The notes under the pieces: generated by a model
What the model saw: only the letters and a program-made list of their open reading frames with translations
The model's database searches: none
Told to the model about the DNA's origin: nothing
Position numbers and translations under genes: made by a program
Part shown: in pieces, positions 12,211-25,699 of the stretch
Layout: each line of letters opens with the position of its first letter
Position numbering within the stretch: position 1 is the first letter of the stretch
Assembly: GCA_015680685.1 (NCBI GenBank)
Contig: MNCI01001334.1
Coordinates: 349,914 to 406,480, forward strand
DNA length: 56,567 nucleotides
Direction of reading: 5' to 3'
Source of the DNA: Gnetum montanum
Taxonomy: Eukaryota; Streptophyta; Gnetopsida; Gnetales; Gnetaceae

Positions 12211-12539
12211 GGGACGATGCTTTTTTCTTCATTATCATATATTATTGTTAATGTATCTCATTTATAGTGAGTAGAAGTGTTTTGCTGATGTAAAAATCCA
12301 TGGATAAAAGCCTTGTGAGCATAATCAGTATTTTGTCATGTTAATTATTTATTTGTATTTTTAAAATAGTTTGATCAATAATATTAGGTAGCTAACTTCC
12401 CATCCAAATTGATGCTTCACTTTACGGATGGACCTCCAACACAATGATTTTTAAGATTCTTCTGGTGTGAGATTTTCTAGCGAGCATGTAGTAGCTACCT
12501 TCTGGGTTGTTCTATAAAAACTCTTTCAACTTGATATAT

Positions 12540-13040
12540 AAGTGTGCCTTTTTTTCACGGTACAATTGTTATGAATCATTGGGCAACGTTTATTAAAAAA
12601 CTAGGAGGCTGGCAAGCAAAGAAAGTCACAGATGCACGTAAGACTGCAATTAATCAAGGCCTGTAGGAATGCAATGCCAGTGTATCTTATGTCATCTCTT
12701 AAATCCCCAGTGAGTATTATTATCAAAATTGAAATATTAGAGGTATCATTTCTTTGGAGGATGTTTTGTTCGGGCCATCAATAGCATACTATTGCCTGGG
12801 GTGACGTTTGTAAGCCTATTACTATTGGAGGTTGGGTCTTAAAGAGCAAAAACAATTCTTATTAAGTTAGCCATTCAAATTATCACGAACGATGACAAAG
12901 ATTGGGTTGAAGATATAAGGCACAAGTACCTGTACGGAAATGTGCCTCTATTCAACTATGCTATTAGTGTAAATGCTGCATTTTGGAGAAGCATTGAAGC
13001 AATGAAACTTATTGCTCAGCAAGCAATTGTAAGACTAATT
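12540..13040 (+). mobile_element. LINE reverse-transcriptase C-terminal fragment
   Basis: Broken frames on the + strand contain a 'GGWQAKKVTDAR' stretch, an 'AMPVYLMSS' match, 'TIAWGDVCKP' and a 'WRSIEAMK' segment, in the order found downstream of the RT palm in plant L1-type LINEs. It is a short, heavily mutated insertion in the intron between the editing-core exon and the 15.6 kb exon. Confidence 0.6.
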
Positions 13041-13414
13041 AATCTTACTGTTATGTTAGTGTAATATTTGATAAGTCTTGAAGTAGAACACTGCCTGTGT
13101 ACACCTTTAGTGGAATTAAATATTAATGTTGGCACCATAAACATAGGCATATGAGCTTTTCATGAGCATTTTGTTAAAATTGTCTATTTCAACTTCATTT
13201 GTAGTTTTGTATTTGTGCAATGGCTCACATAGTAAAAACGACTCCCTTTTTTGGTTAAGAAAGGAAATATACTCTTAATGCAAATTAAATTGATCATTTC
13301 TAGGTTAGTACTTAATTGTTAAGTACTGTTGATATAAAGTTCAGTTAATGGTTTTGTTTGTGGAGGGCACATTAAATGTACAGATATTGTAGATAAACTA
13401 CGTGAATAGCATTT

Positions 13415-13545
13415 TAGATGGGTTGGTCCTTAAATAATGAATCTTTGAAAAGAAGGTTGCTACATCACAACTTTAGGAAGTCAATCAAAAGAAGTAATGT
13501 AGCCAACGCTATATTGTTAGGGAAAAGTTATGATGATGATGTTGG
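13415..13545 (+). mobile_element. RTE-type LINE 3' tail, deleted copy
   Basis: Begins with 'agatgggttggtc' (the Arg-Trp-Phe/Val-Gly motif of RTE), shares 'gaaggttgctacatcacaa' with the copy at 17.65 kb, and ends in the same repeat of GAT units. The middle is deleted relative to that copy. Confidence 0.6.
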
Positions 13546-15581
13546 CATCAAATGCACGAGAATTGAGATATTTGTTAGATGTTGGTCATATACAATGGGT
13601 GACTATTTGTCATTCAGTGCTTTCTGATCTCAAGGCTATAAATAAGGCTTCCTTGCTAAGAATCATGTGTATTGGTGAAAAGTTATTTCTATGGATGAGG
13701 ACAAGGTTTTGGCATAGTTTGTGTTTGTCCTTTGACATAAGGAAATATTTAAAATATTCACTATGTTGCTTTACTCTATCCAAGTTTGCAAGCTTTCTAA
13801 GAGCTTATTTTTAAAAGTATTTTATATTTTGCAAACTATCATGTGGACATTGTTTACTCATTATTTTTATTGACTTCCAAAACAATGCTTATTATTGACC
13901 TGGTCCTGTTTTTGTAATTTAATGTTTTCTATTATTTTTTTTTTCATTTTCAGACAGTAAATAAGCTTTAGTTTGTTCACGGTAACTCATCCTTTTGATG
14001 ATCCTTTTGTCAGGTTTGACTTGGCTGTATAAGCAGTCTTCTGCCTATACTTTGACATATGTTACCATCACATATTAGTATAGAAGCTATCCTGTAAGAT
14101 GACAAAGTCTAATTCATGATTGGATTTGTTTGCATATCCTGTAAGATGGCTGAAATGAAGATTGGAATTTGATTATGTGGCATTAGTGTGGATGACAACT
14201 GTGGACATCTGAGTTACCACATTTGCAGATGGATGGTTGTATCTCTCATGAACGTTCCCATTTGCTAATGTTGTGATCACTGGTTAATAATTTGTTTTAC
14301 AATTTCTGCTGGTACTCAAATCCAACTCTCTTGCAATCCACAGTGATGGACTTATGTGTGTTTGGGCATTTGAAGCTAGTATAATTTAACCTCCAAAGCT
14401 CATTAATAGAATTGATGGAATGAAATTGAGTATTTTAAATTATAAAGGCCATTTCTGTTATGAATATATTTATAGAGATACACTGTATGAAGCTGGTTTT
14501 CATACTAATGGAGCAATGTCATAAATGAATGTAAGCAGGTAAGCTGGGAAGTTAACATGTGACTCGCTGCTTATCTACTTACCTATTTTTGCACACTATT
14601 TTTGATACTACAGTCAATGGAATTCAAAGGAAGATATTGTATTCTTTTTTGGAATAGCAGGAATTATAAACACTAAAAAATTACTCTACTTAGATAGGCG
14701 AATCGTGGGAATCTCGTAGTGCCTGTTAATTTGAAATTCAGAAATGAATAATGTGAAATGTCCATTTAATTGGCTAAAGGAATAGGATCAATTGGGTTAG
14801 TTTTTGGAGTATGTCTACTATATAGGAATGACATAGCATATCCACAATGATAGATTTTTGAAGCATCACTTTTACTAATGTGTTGAAATATATTTACTAT
14901 GTTTCTTTATATTTGCATGTGTTGTGCAAGAGTGGCTTTGCTATGTTTAGTTAAATGATTTTTGAGCTAGCAGTATTTTTGTTTACTGTAAGGCAACGAA
15001 AAAAGTGATTTAAAAATATTTCCCTTTGTTATGCTAGTGACTCAATAGTTTTTGATAGAGGATCTTACCTGGCTAAGCTACTAGAATATAGTAACCCTTG
15101 AACATGTATAGCTGAGAACTACTTTCATCCATGAGTATGTTATAATAATTGATAAACTCTCTGTTAAGATATAGTAATTTGGTAATTCATTTGCACAAGG
15201 GATGCTTCATATAAATACTTTTAATTTTATATATAGAATGCTTCCTTTGTCTACATGCTCTGTAGGCTTATATTTTATTGGGGTGATTACTTTAGAATTT
15301 CTGTATCATAGTTAAACAACAAACTAAAATGCTTTTATAAGAAGGATAAGAATATTTGAATATTTTAAGATGTTATTAAAATAGATGATATCATAGCCAG
15401 CCATCTGGCTGCAAGATATTAACCAAATTCTTTTTCATTATTTAGTGAGAATGTCTTTTCATGTACAACATTAATAATACTATATATTTATTTGTGTTTT
15501 ATGATTTTATATATTTTGATACTATATTTGCATGATCATGCCATGAACTATATATGGTTTTGGGTATGATCAACTACAAAG

Positions 15582-15716
15582 CATAAATATCCATATGATT
15601 GGAGGACTAAAAAGCCCACAATTTTTAGAGCAACAGAACAATGGTTTGCATCTGTGGAGGGATTTCATCAAGTTTCTTTAGAAGCAATTAAACAAGTAAC
15701 CTGGATACCATCTCAA
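15582..15716 (+). CDS. IleRS exon: end of CP1
   Basis: From the AG at 15580-15581 the exon reads [20 protein letters not shown] and then [10 protein letters not shown]...WIPSQ, an almost unmodified IleRS segment. The donor is the GT at 15717. It is phase 0 at both ends as drawn. One or two residues at the junction with the editing-core exon are uncertain because that exon's donor is unclear. No stop codon. Confidence 0.85.
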
Positions 15717-17166
15717 GTATTTTGAAAATTACTAGATTGTATGCAACTTGTCTATCATTGTTTTAGATGTGCAAATGCTTTGTTATGCTACCAAGAACTT
15801 TCATTGCTTATTGGATATGTATTTGCTTCCTTATTTATGACCCTGCACATAGATTTTAGTTGTCATGGATTTTTTTTTAAAAAAAATTTGAACAGTTAGA
15901 AAAAGAATCTATTGATAAAATTAGATTCAAAGTACAATGAAATTTGTCTTGGGACCTTAATGATTAACTAAGATGGTAGAATTAAATTTTTAATAAATGG
16001 TGGGCATTACCTCTAATATACTATGGCATTCATTGTACTAGGAATTTCACTTTGCTTTTTCTTACAATATGCTACTTCATAACCTTCTTTAAGATTCAAT
16101 ATAATGAAAAAACATTTTATATGTTTAAACCATTACTTCATCAATGCAAGGACTTTAAACATTCTTTAGAGAGTGCTATAGTCCCAATGAACCAAGGAAT
16201 AGCCACTAGCTGCTTGATGTACCAACTTTTTAAAGAAAAGCATTTCATTGACATGGAAGATAAAAACGTTAGGAAAACAATATTTTGGCTACATGAAGAA
16301 ATGTGAAAATTGAAAAATTTGGCAAACATCTGGGAAACGTTGAGATAGAAAAATCTACACATGCAAATAAGAAATTTTGAAGATTTTTTGATTTAAAGTT
16401 TCAGACACTAAGTAAATGAAAGATACATAAGCATAATAGTAACCACACGATTAAATAAACATACTAGGCTGTTGTGCCATGCTTTAACACAACATGTGCC
16501 ATTTTAATCAAAATTAGGTTTGTAATGTAAACCTACATCATCTATGTTGGTTTTCTTTCCTTTTCTTCTTTGTTGTATGTGTGAGTGTTTTTATTTTATT
16601 TTATTTTTTATAGTGGGGTCTTTTTTAAATAAGAATTTGTAATGGTACTAGAAATTACTTGGGTTCTTAGACATCAATGACCAAAAAAAACTAAAACGGT
16701 TTTATGTTCCAACTTGACACTAAAATGAAATTGCATTTGATTCAAATCACTTTCATCTTCATTCAAAAGCACAGGAAATTATCAATATATAAATATTTTC
16801 TTAAATTTTTAAGTCTAAATTTAAATATGATAATGTTCTAACATTAAGATGTGATAATAGGGCATTGCGTGCATTAATCTGGAGTAAGTAAACTATGTTT
16901 GTGAGCCTTGGTTAGGCTGGTCTTTATTACAACTAAATATTTTAAGTCTATTGCTTAAACTATTGTTATATGGAGCTTTGAGTCTTTTGTCTTTTGCAGA
17001 TAGGATATTTTAATTAAATCTTGGTTATTTAGGTCAAATATGTACATTTTGAGGCTTTATTTTTGGTTTAACTCTTGATGCTTCTGCCTCTGTTGTGCAT
17101 CTCTCTAATTTTGCATGATTGTGTCTATATCACTAGTTTATATTGATTTTTCACATTTTGACAAAG

Positions 17167-17313
17167 GGTGAGAACTGGATTACATCAATGACAACTAGTC
17201 GATCAGATTGGTGTATATTGAGACAAAGAACATGGGGTGTTCCCATTCCAGTATTTATCATGTAGATTCTAGTGAGCCATTGATCAACAATGAGACAATT
17301 GCACATATTAAGT
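17167..17313 (+). pseudogene. IleRS exon: post-CP1 core, frameshifted
   Basis: Reads [20 protein letters not shown] followed by [10 protein letters not shown], the conserved segment that returns from CP1 to the catalytic fold. One T is missing near 17252, so Tyr-His-Val becomes an early TAG. Restoring one base would bring the rest ([18 protein letters not shown]) back in register, and the final split codon t|cc joins correctly to the next exon. CGG to TGG has probably changed an Arg to Trp at the fourth residue, and the Ser of CISRQ is Leu. Confidence 0.85.
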
Positions 17314-17639
17314 GTGAGTACACTGTCTAATTATATAGCATATTGTACCACACATAGCTTGTAATTTTCTATTTTTACAAGATGTTTCAACATGATACTA
17401 GATTCATCCTTAGTTGCAATTGATTTTTCAAGGTTTAGTGAAAGAATAAAAAATGCTGAAGTTAATGGCTAGTTTGAGATAGTGGGTAATGCTTAGTTTG
17501 GAAATAAATATATATATAAATAAATAAATAAGAATTACCCTTTTGAGTTCCAATGGCTAATTTTAAATGAGTAATGGTTGGAAAAGCCAGAAGAGAAACT
17601 ACATAATACAAACATTAGGGGAAGACTTGGAGTGTGCTA

Positions 17640-17900
17640 CAAGAATGATAGTTTAGATGGTTTGGACATGTGTAAAGACGACCAGACAATGAGCCTATAA
17701 ATAGAGGTTGCTACATCACAATTGCAAGAAAGTTACTGAAAGGAAAACCAAAGAAGATATGGTTAAAAATGATTAAATATGTTTTAAAGAAACTACAAAT
17801 AAACAAAGATCTAGCTCTTCATAAAGGCATATGGTGAAAAAGAACTCGTATAGCTCACCATATTTTGTTGGGATAAGGCTAGGATGATGATGATAAGTAA
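17640..17900 (+). mobile_element. RTE-type LINE 3' end with GAT tail
   Basis: One frame reads RWFGHV, a stop, RRPDNEP, then GKPKKIWLKMIKYVLKK, DLALHKGIW, a stop, KRTRIAHHILLG, and ends in a short GAT repeat. This is the C-terminal end of plant RTE ORF2 and its simple-repeat 3' tail. Only two stops interrupt it, both where the family has Gln or Trp. Confidence 0.75.
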
Positions 17901-20130
17901 TGGTTAGTAAAAGACATTTTCAATATTACAAGAAAATATAAATATTTAAACTATGTAAATAAAGGGATAAACAAATGTAAGGCTAAGAGTTAAATAAAAA
18001 CATAGGTGGGGCTAAGTAATGTGGAAATTAGATCATTTACAAAATGGTAAAAATAGGCAATAAGGAATGGATTTGATTAGACCAAAAGTTTGAGAGAAGA
18101 CCCCTATGTTGTATCATGAAATGTAGTGGTTCCCATCACTTCTGTTTGTTTGTTTGTTTTTTTCTCAACTGATTTAGTTGATTTCGTTTTTCTTATTTCT
18201 GCCTTTTCTTCACTAGCCATGAAATTCTTAATACTTTTATTTTTATTTCTTTTGGACTTATAGATTTACATTCTTTCTGGTTATACCTACTTGACAAGTT
18301 TATAATAGCTTTCTCCAGAGGTTCATATGATCAGTTTATAACATATCTTGATTCTTAGTTGGGTGCCTTAACCACTTCCAGGGAACACATGCAAAGATTT
18401 TAAATGCTAGAAGATGACTGAAACTGGAAAATACTGTGAAGATTTTCTAAGTTGACCTTTAAAACATGCTATGTACATATTAATTCCGGTTGTAGGAAAA
18501 CCTCACATAATTGTAATTAAAGATAAATTTTCAATTGATGGAAAACCTTGAGCATGAATGTGATTCTGCAATTGCATGCTGTGGTTGCAAAACAGATGGA
18601 TTGGGTAATCATTAGATTAAATGATTAAAGAACATATGGGTGGGTTTGTTTCTTAAGGAATTTTGCAGGACGTCATTACCTGCTGATTTCTTCTAGATGA
18701 TGAAGGATCATTCCAATGAGTATATGCTCTTATAAATTCTCAAGTAACAGTGAAACTGATTTGAAGGAAGCCTTGAAAATGTTCTTATTGCTCTTTTATT
18801 TACCTGGACTAATAGGGATGAGAACCCATGGTCTTTAAAAGGTATAAACAATGCTTCATTATCTGCTGATTTATTCTTGATGAACATTCGTACCCAGGGA
18901 GTTAAAACTATTATTCTCATTTAAGCATCATAAGGCATTTCACCCTGCTTAAATTTCTGAGGCATTTAAAAAATGAAATTAAACTATTCCAGCCCACATT
19001 ACCTCAATTGCAGTACATTCTTGGCTGCCTTTGTGCTGCAACATTGCATTTTTGAGATTCTCCATTACAAGGTCCAAGGTGTGTGTCGTACTCATTGCCC
19101 ATTTGCTTCTGCATTGATGCTTTTCATGAAGTTGTGATTCATTATTTTCTTTTTAGTTTTCATGGAATATTTTTAGTAAATTTGTATTAATGAGACTTAA
19201 AGGCCCTGTCACGAAATTATGAGCTAACAAAATCATTGTTGTAAGTTGCCACTTCTTTCAAGTGTGTATGATTGATCTAGAAATCTGGTTGCTGAGAGGG
19301 TCATATGCAAGCGTGACACCTCTAGTTTATGGTTTGACACTTGTCTCTCATCTGCTCAAATTCCTAGCATCTTCATTTGCATCATGAGCAACCTGTATGT
19401 AGGTACCACTCATCCCATTATGATGCCACATGTTCCTTCTCTTCTTCTTGTCCTTTCTCCATTTCTGATTTTACTATCTGTCTCAGATTGCTTATGATGT
19501 CATTGTTTACTTTGATTTTCTAAATATTGATCTTGCATGATCTTAATCTATAAAATATGATGAACCAAAAAATCCATATATGGACTCTGTTTCAGCATGC
19601 GGCCTGATGATTTTAGGTTTTTAAAAGGTTTCTCAGTACAATATTGCCATCATGGATTTATTGTCAATGATGGACTCTTTCATGAGTAAAAAAGCAAACA
19701 CCAGGTACAAATGAAAACAACATAGGAATGGTTTAATATTCTTTTTTTAAATATTCGTTCATTTATTTGTCCGTAAGAATTTTTCTATCAATATTGGAAA
19801 CAATAGTACCATACAACATGCTTGAATGCAGTAACAATTTATCTTAGAACAATGAACATTTCCAAGAAAGTATGAATTTTGATGGAAGTGTGATAATCTT
19901 GCAGCTTTTCTTAGTTATCTACATAATCTCTGTTATTTTCCAGGCTATTAATTATCTTTATTGTTAGGCATTTGGTGACAATACTATAACCCATATTTGA
20001 TGCCATCTGTATTTATTTAAGGCGACATGGAGATGTCTAGATTTTAGTATTATTTTTATTATATTTTGGTTTTCATTTGAAGCATCACATAAAATTTAAT
20101 TGAATCATAGTTATCTTTGTTTTTGCGTAG

Positions 20131-20262
20131 CCATCATTTCTCAGAAAGGCAGTGATGCTTGGTGGTATATGAGTGTCAAGGAGCTTCTTCCTGAAAGATA
20201 TCATGCAGAAGCACATAATTATAGAAAAGGAACTGATACAATGGATGTGTGGTTTGATTCTG
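20131..20262 (+). CDS. IleRS exon: catalytic core, WFDSG
   Basis: An open 132-base exon. It continues the t|cc split Ser codon and reads [29 protein letters not shown], and [12 protein letters not shown], ending in the split Gly codon g|ga. Acceptor TTGCGTAG and donor GGTTTG are intact. WFDSG is the Rossmann-fold strand conserved in class Ia synthetases. No lesion is visible. Confidence 0.9.
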
Positions 20263-20794
20263 GTTTGTACATCTTTTCCTTTCTTACGGACAAAACTTCA
20301 TTTGTACCTATAATTAATTACTAACACTTTTACTTCTACATGCATATATAACATATAGTATAATAAGCACTTTCAATTGAAGTTTATGTAAAAATTAAAA
20401 TTTGAAAATATTTTATAACATGTTATTAACAATGCCATTTGTCCATAGTGGAAGTCCTTTTTGATGGGATTTTAAATAAATGGGTGCATAGAGAAGGGAG
20501 TGATTCAAAAATCCAAAACTTCTAGTTTTGTTTTACATAAAAAAAATGTCAAGATTTGTGTTTATTATGTCTGCATTTTGCTTTTTGCAAGATGGTTTGA
20601 ATAATGCTTGATTCCTCATCATTTATGATTGATTAACAATGATTAGAGAGAGTAAATAGTTCCAATGGTTCATTACAATGTATTCCTTGAGAATTTTCTA
20701 GAGGGTTAAATTTTTAGACTCTAGGCTAGGATTTCATTGGCCATTCCTTGGATGCGAGGATCACTTGGAGCCACAGTGCTTATTTTGCTAAACA

Positions 20795-20886
20795 GGTCCT
20801 GGGAGGGTTGGTAGATAAGTGAAACTTTAACCTCTTCGAGTGGCTACATCCAAGCTCGAATCTAGGTCTTCGACTTGAGAAACAAG
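20795..20886. repeat. Left half of split SINE-like repeat
   Basis: Matches 6748-6835 through 'cttgagaaacaag'. The rest of the repeat continues at 25301. The intervening sequence, about 4.4 kb, is therefore an insertion. Confidence 0.5.
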
Positions 20887-21290
20887 TTGGTAGATGGTAA
20901 TTCATACACTGTCTTGATTCATATATCATTGTTTTGTTAAGTCAGTTGGGTCATAAGAGTATGTTACGATTTGTAAGGTATTTATTTATGAATCAATTCT
21001 TACAACTTGTAAAGTGTTTGTAAGATCAGTTACTATTATCGTAACGAAGTGTTGTGTCGATTATGATGAGTCATAACCTTTCATCATGTTAAAGGTCTCG
21101 CCAATACCAAGTTAGTGTGAGTACTCATAGTAAAAGTGATAACCAAAAGTACAAGTATAATTGTTCATAATTAAGGAACAAATGGTTACGACCAAAAGGT
21201 CCAAGAATACAAAATTGCAAAAGGAAGTTATCCGAAGAAAAGAAAAGATTTTTGATTACAAAATTACTTTATTGAATATTTTAACATATT
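20887..21290. other. Unassigned insert sequence
   Basis: About 400 bases between the broken SINE-like repeat and the 3' end of the antisense LINE. It carries several related 'gttacgatttgtaag / cttacaacttgtaaag' words but no recognised coding content. It may be LINE 3' untranslated sequence or a separate small insertion. Confidence 0.4.
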
Positions 21291-24200
21291 TTTTTTTTGG
21301 AAAACTTCAGGGTTAAATTAAAGAAAAGGCATATGTACAATCATAGCAATAGCAAAAAGAGGGGAGAAAGCATCTCGCCTCACCCCCAAAACTTAGGGGG
21401 ATGTGGGAACAGTCTTCCCCCCCGCCTCCCCCCACCCACAATCAGAATTCCCTATAAGGATTTAAGACAACAACAAAAACATGGAGAACAAAAAATCTAC
21501 AAAACCTAGAAGAAGAAGAAAAACCAAGATTTAAAGATCCATGCCCTTCCAAACACGTCTACCCCCTAGCAACATAGACCCCCACAACCGATCAATCTAT
21601 AGACATAAAGGGAGAGTCCAGCATTGGTAGTAGGGCCTCTCCTAACTATGGAGGGCTTCCAGCACCTCTTGGTACAACTTTGTTGCCACGAAGGCTGTAG
21701 CCTCCTACAATTCTTTAAGGCTCTTCTGCTTGCACATGTGTTCCTCAATAGTCCCCCTTCCATTTGGGTATAGCCTCTGACTCTCATGGCGAATATGGTG
21801 CCGAAGCAGAGCCCATGGCACAATATGCCTGATCTTTAGAGTCATGTAGGGGCATCTCTCCTTCTCTAGCCACTTGTGAATGCAATCCTCATGAGCTCAA
21901 TCTAGGCAAGCCTGGATCTCTGACTCCTCTTGCTTCTCTTCCTTGTGCTACCGTTATGCCTCCCTTTCCTACTCCTCCTAGAGCCTAACTTCCTCCTAGA
22001 GTCTTTGTTAAATTTGCTACCTTAGCTCCTCCTCCAACTACAACTTGGCCATTGTGTCTACGAAATTCCATCGCATCCTCTTCATCCTTGCCTCCTCTCG
22101 TAGTTGAGCAAGTTCCTATTGGAACTCCTCATCCCTACGTCTTAGCTCTTCCAGCTCCTATTGGAGCTTCTCCTCCTAGCACTACAACCTCTTCACCCAG
22201 ACTGCTTACATCTCCTCCAAAGCTCACTCCACCTCTCCCATCTTTGCCCATTGCTTGGATGTTCCCGATGGCCTTCCCCCTTCCACTAGCCTCCCCTACA
22301 TAATCAGAACTCCCTCCCCTCCCTACCCAACTTAGGGCCCTTCTAGCCTCCCTTGGGATTGCAACGACTCCCCAACCTTCATCTCCCTAGTCACCCCATG
22401 GTCCAAGCTTCCCCCCTAGACATCCTCTTCATACTCACTTGTATTGGTAGAAATGTCCACCATAGATGGTGGTACGTAGTGCCTCCTTCTGCTCCCATAG
22501 ACCACCCATACCCTTGAGGCACTAGGTTGCATAGGAATGTACCCCATCATCCCTCGTCCCCTCTCCACTTGCTAAAGCATGTGAATAAGGCCTAAGTGAG
22601 TCCCCTGCCTCCTCCAGCATAGTGCCACCAAGAAAAAATGAGCTAGATTAACCCCAATTTCCCTCCAAAGATAGCAAAGGAACTCAAAGTGTACCCCCAA
22701 TAGCTTCTAGGTGTTGCCAAAATGAATAAAAAATCTATCCACCAAAATTACTATATCCTACCAAATGGGTTCCAAAGCTGCTTTGGGAACCTACCCTCTC
22801 ATTGTCTTGGGCACCTTCCTCAAGAAGAATTCACATGCATCTTGTAGCCCTTTGCCCTACACCCCCACCTCCTCCCCTTCCATTGGTGTATGTAGATATC
22901 TAGCAATGGCCACCTCAATGAGCGTACTTCTCACCCCCTTGAACAGAGTAACATCCCCAAGCCAATTAGTATAAAATGGTCCATCCTTAAGCTCTGAGTC
23001 CCCCCCTTAGCTTCTTCAGCATTAGAGCCTAACCAACCTTGCCCACCAGTTATCTCAGAACTAGATTACATTGGCACTCCTCCCATAGTAGCTCAAACAT
23101 TGAGGTTATCCCCATGGCCACCTACGCTTCCTTCCATGTTCAAATTCCAGCAATTGCCACTTGTGTTGGTAATGGAGGATGAATGTTCCCAAAAACCTAG
23201 GAGTTTTTGACCTACCACAATTGCCAAAGAATAGTAAGGGTCAATGAATCCTTGTTCAGTGTAGTCGGCATTCAAATGCATGCAGCCTACCACACTCTCT
23301 GTGAATAAGTGCAATGTCATGCAAAATGTTCCATGGTTTCCCCCCTCGCCATGCAAAGCGGACACGTGTCATTCACCTGTGACCCCTGCCTTCACAACAT
23401 GTGTCGCATAGGTATAGCACTATGTTTTATCAACCAAAGAAAATATTTGATTTTCTCTAGGAGGCTATCCTTCCATAATTGCAACCACCCCCTAACAATG
23501 GGATACTTATGTTGGAGTAGTTGCTTTAGCTACACATTTGTCAACCCACCTGGTACAAAGCCTTGTATGTGTGAAACTAACACCTACCAAAAATTTGAAT
23601 CGTTGATAGTGGCCTCCCATTGCCTATACTTTTGACCCATAATCTGTACCCACAGAGCACGAATCTGCTAGAGTAACCAGTGGAGGCCCACAGCTCAAGC
23701 ATTCTCAAAACTTAGCAACCTGAGACCCTCGCCTGCTTCAATCTAGCCACCTTATCCCACACAACAAGGTGCATCCGACTATCCCCTTTACCCCCAACCA
23801 AACAAGATTGCACACAATGCAGTCAATTTTCTCAGTTGCCCTGGTTGGGAGGAGGTGGCAGATGCAACAAATCGAGCCATAGCCTATAAAATTGACCCTA
23901 CCAACATCAACTTCCCTGCATTGGACCTCGTCCGTCGAAGCAAGTGCATCACCTCCTACACTAGCAAAATCTAATCCTGCAGAAATCTACCCTAAACAAA
24001 GCTTGCCTATTGTTCTCCCATGAGGTGCTACATCATGGGCCCCATCCATGCAACCAACATTTTCGAAAAGAGCCTAATTAGAGTGTTGCACACCCCAAGA
24101 GGAAAAAATTTTGTATGACTCAATGGATTGGATGACTTCAGGATTACTACTCGTCGTAAGCAGTTAATCTCCCTTCTTACCTAGCCCCACATCAATATCT

Positions 24201-25300
24201 CATTGAAGGCGTCTAGGATATTTCCCCCTAGTTCCTTAGTAAATGTTCAAAAAAGTTCCACAAGTCACCCATTCGGTCTTGGTGCCTTGCCTCCTTTCAT
24301 AGATGCTAGTGCCCCCTCCAACTCCCCCCTAGTAAAACATGTCAACAACTTATAATTGTCCTCCTCCTCTAAAATCCTCGGAATATCAATAGAGATCAGT
24401 TTGGTCTCCCGCTATTGCCAAATGTCAACCCAGTACCTCAAGAGAGGTTTTGCAACCTCTTGCTTCCCCACAACAACCTTTTCTTCCTGAATGGAAGGTA
24501 TCCTCTTAGCCAAGCAAGCTACTGCAAAAAATAAATGTGTATTCCTATCCCCCTCCCTCAGCTAATGAACCTATCCCCTATGTCCCCAATATGTTTCCTC
24601 CTCTTTGTCAAGTGCCTATAGCTCCCACTACACCTCCCCCTCGATATCCTCTTGCTCTTGATCTAGCTCCTGAGCCCGCTTTATCCACTCCAGACATCAT
24701 ATAAGCTTCCCCTGACAATATTGAAACAAGAATTTGTCCTTAGACTTGATCCCATGAATATGCTATTTGAGTGAACTCAGCCCTTGTTTTAGAAATTCTC
24801 TGGGATCCCTACCTTGTCGGTAGGATCCCCAAATATCCTCCACCAATGGTCTCAACTAGGGCTTCATCAGCCATAACTATTTGAATCTGAAATGGCATGG
24901 CTCCTTGTCTTTTGGATGCCCAATCATACAAACCAAAGGTCTATGATCTGACATGACTCTTTCTTTGCCAATGATGGACACCCCTTTACCCATCAACATG
25001 TTTAGTCTCATCCAAATATGATCAATTTTGGTAATGAGTTTGTCCTACCCCTTTCGTTGGTTACACCACGTGAATTGATACCCCTTGACTTCCATATCCA
25101 CCTGCCCGTGGGCTGTTAGAAAATCCTAGAACTGTTGACTCCTTGGAGGGTTTGAAAAGTCCCCATCCGACTTCTCCCACAAATGGAGGCACTAGTTGAA
25201 ATCCCCTAGCAAGATCCACTACCTCCAATCAGCAATCATGGGTGCAATTCATTCCAAAACCCTATAAAGAACTTTTGAATGATATTGCATTAACTTTAAT
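21290..25300 (-). mobile_element. L1-type LINE, antisense, decayed
   Basis: On the minus strand, starting near 25.3 kb, one broken frame reads endonuclease (GYQFTWCNQRKG; MSDHRPLVCMIG, the SDH motif). RT pieces follow: LREGDRNTHLFFAVA, GKAPRPNG near 24.28 kb, and FFPLGVCNTLIRLFSKML. Next come a zinc-ribbon (CPLCMARGETMEHF then HC near 23.33 kb) and a long Glu-rich coiled-coil tail (ELEELRRRDEEFQ around 22.1 kb). The left end has a T run (poly-A of the minus strand). Most stops are TAG. It inserted into the SINE-like repeat. It cannot make protein. Confidence 0.8.
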
Positions 25301-25340
25301 ATAAGCACCTTACCATCACTCCAGATGATGGTCCCTTACC
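25301..25340. repeat. Right half of split SINE-like repeat
   Basis: Reads 'aagcaccttaccatcactcc', then 'atgatggtccct', matching the end of the copy at 6835-6870. Together with 20795-20886 it brackets the LINE insertion. Confidence 0.5.
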
Positions 25341-25570
25341 ATTCCTTGGATGCAAGCAAGTTAATAAAACTTACTCTTTAGCTAGAGGTATTGCACCAAA
25401 TGGCAACTATGAAACCTATTTTGAAGTAGAAGCCCAATATCTGTGAAGTGCTGCTTGTTCTCAATTAAAGTTAATATTAGATAGAAGCATGCCCTTTGGT
25501 AGTTCTTTGATTTTGTAAAATACTATTTAATGTGCTGCACCATATTTTGTTTTTTTTTTTACTTTACTAG

Positions 25571-25699
25571 GATCTTCTTGGGCTGCTGTGGTGGAGCACA
25601 GAGAAGGCCTTGTTTGGCCTTCTGATTTGTACCTTGAAGGGAGTGACCAGCATCGAGGGCGGTTTTAGAGTTCTCTATTAAATAGCATTGCTACCAGAG
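25571..25699 (+). pseudogene. IleRS exon: core after WFDSG, one TAG stop
   Basis: Continues the split Gly codon and reads [12 protein letters not shown], then [15 protein letters not shown], a TAG at 25666-25668, then SSLLNSIATRG. The family has DQHRGWFQSSL, so the invariant Trp is now Arg and the Gln codon CAG is now TAG. DQHRG contributes to the ATP and aminoacyl-adenylate site. The acceptor TTTACTAG and the g|GT split donor are intact and in phase with the next exon. Confidence 0.9.

Noticed and set aside
22052-22303. Proline-rich + strand open frame (83 codons)
   Set aside because: It is the antisense shadow of the Glu-rich coiled-coil tail of the minus-strand LINE.
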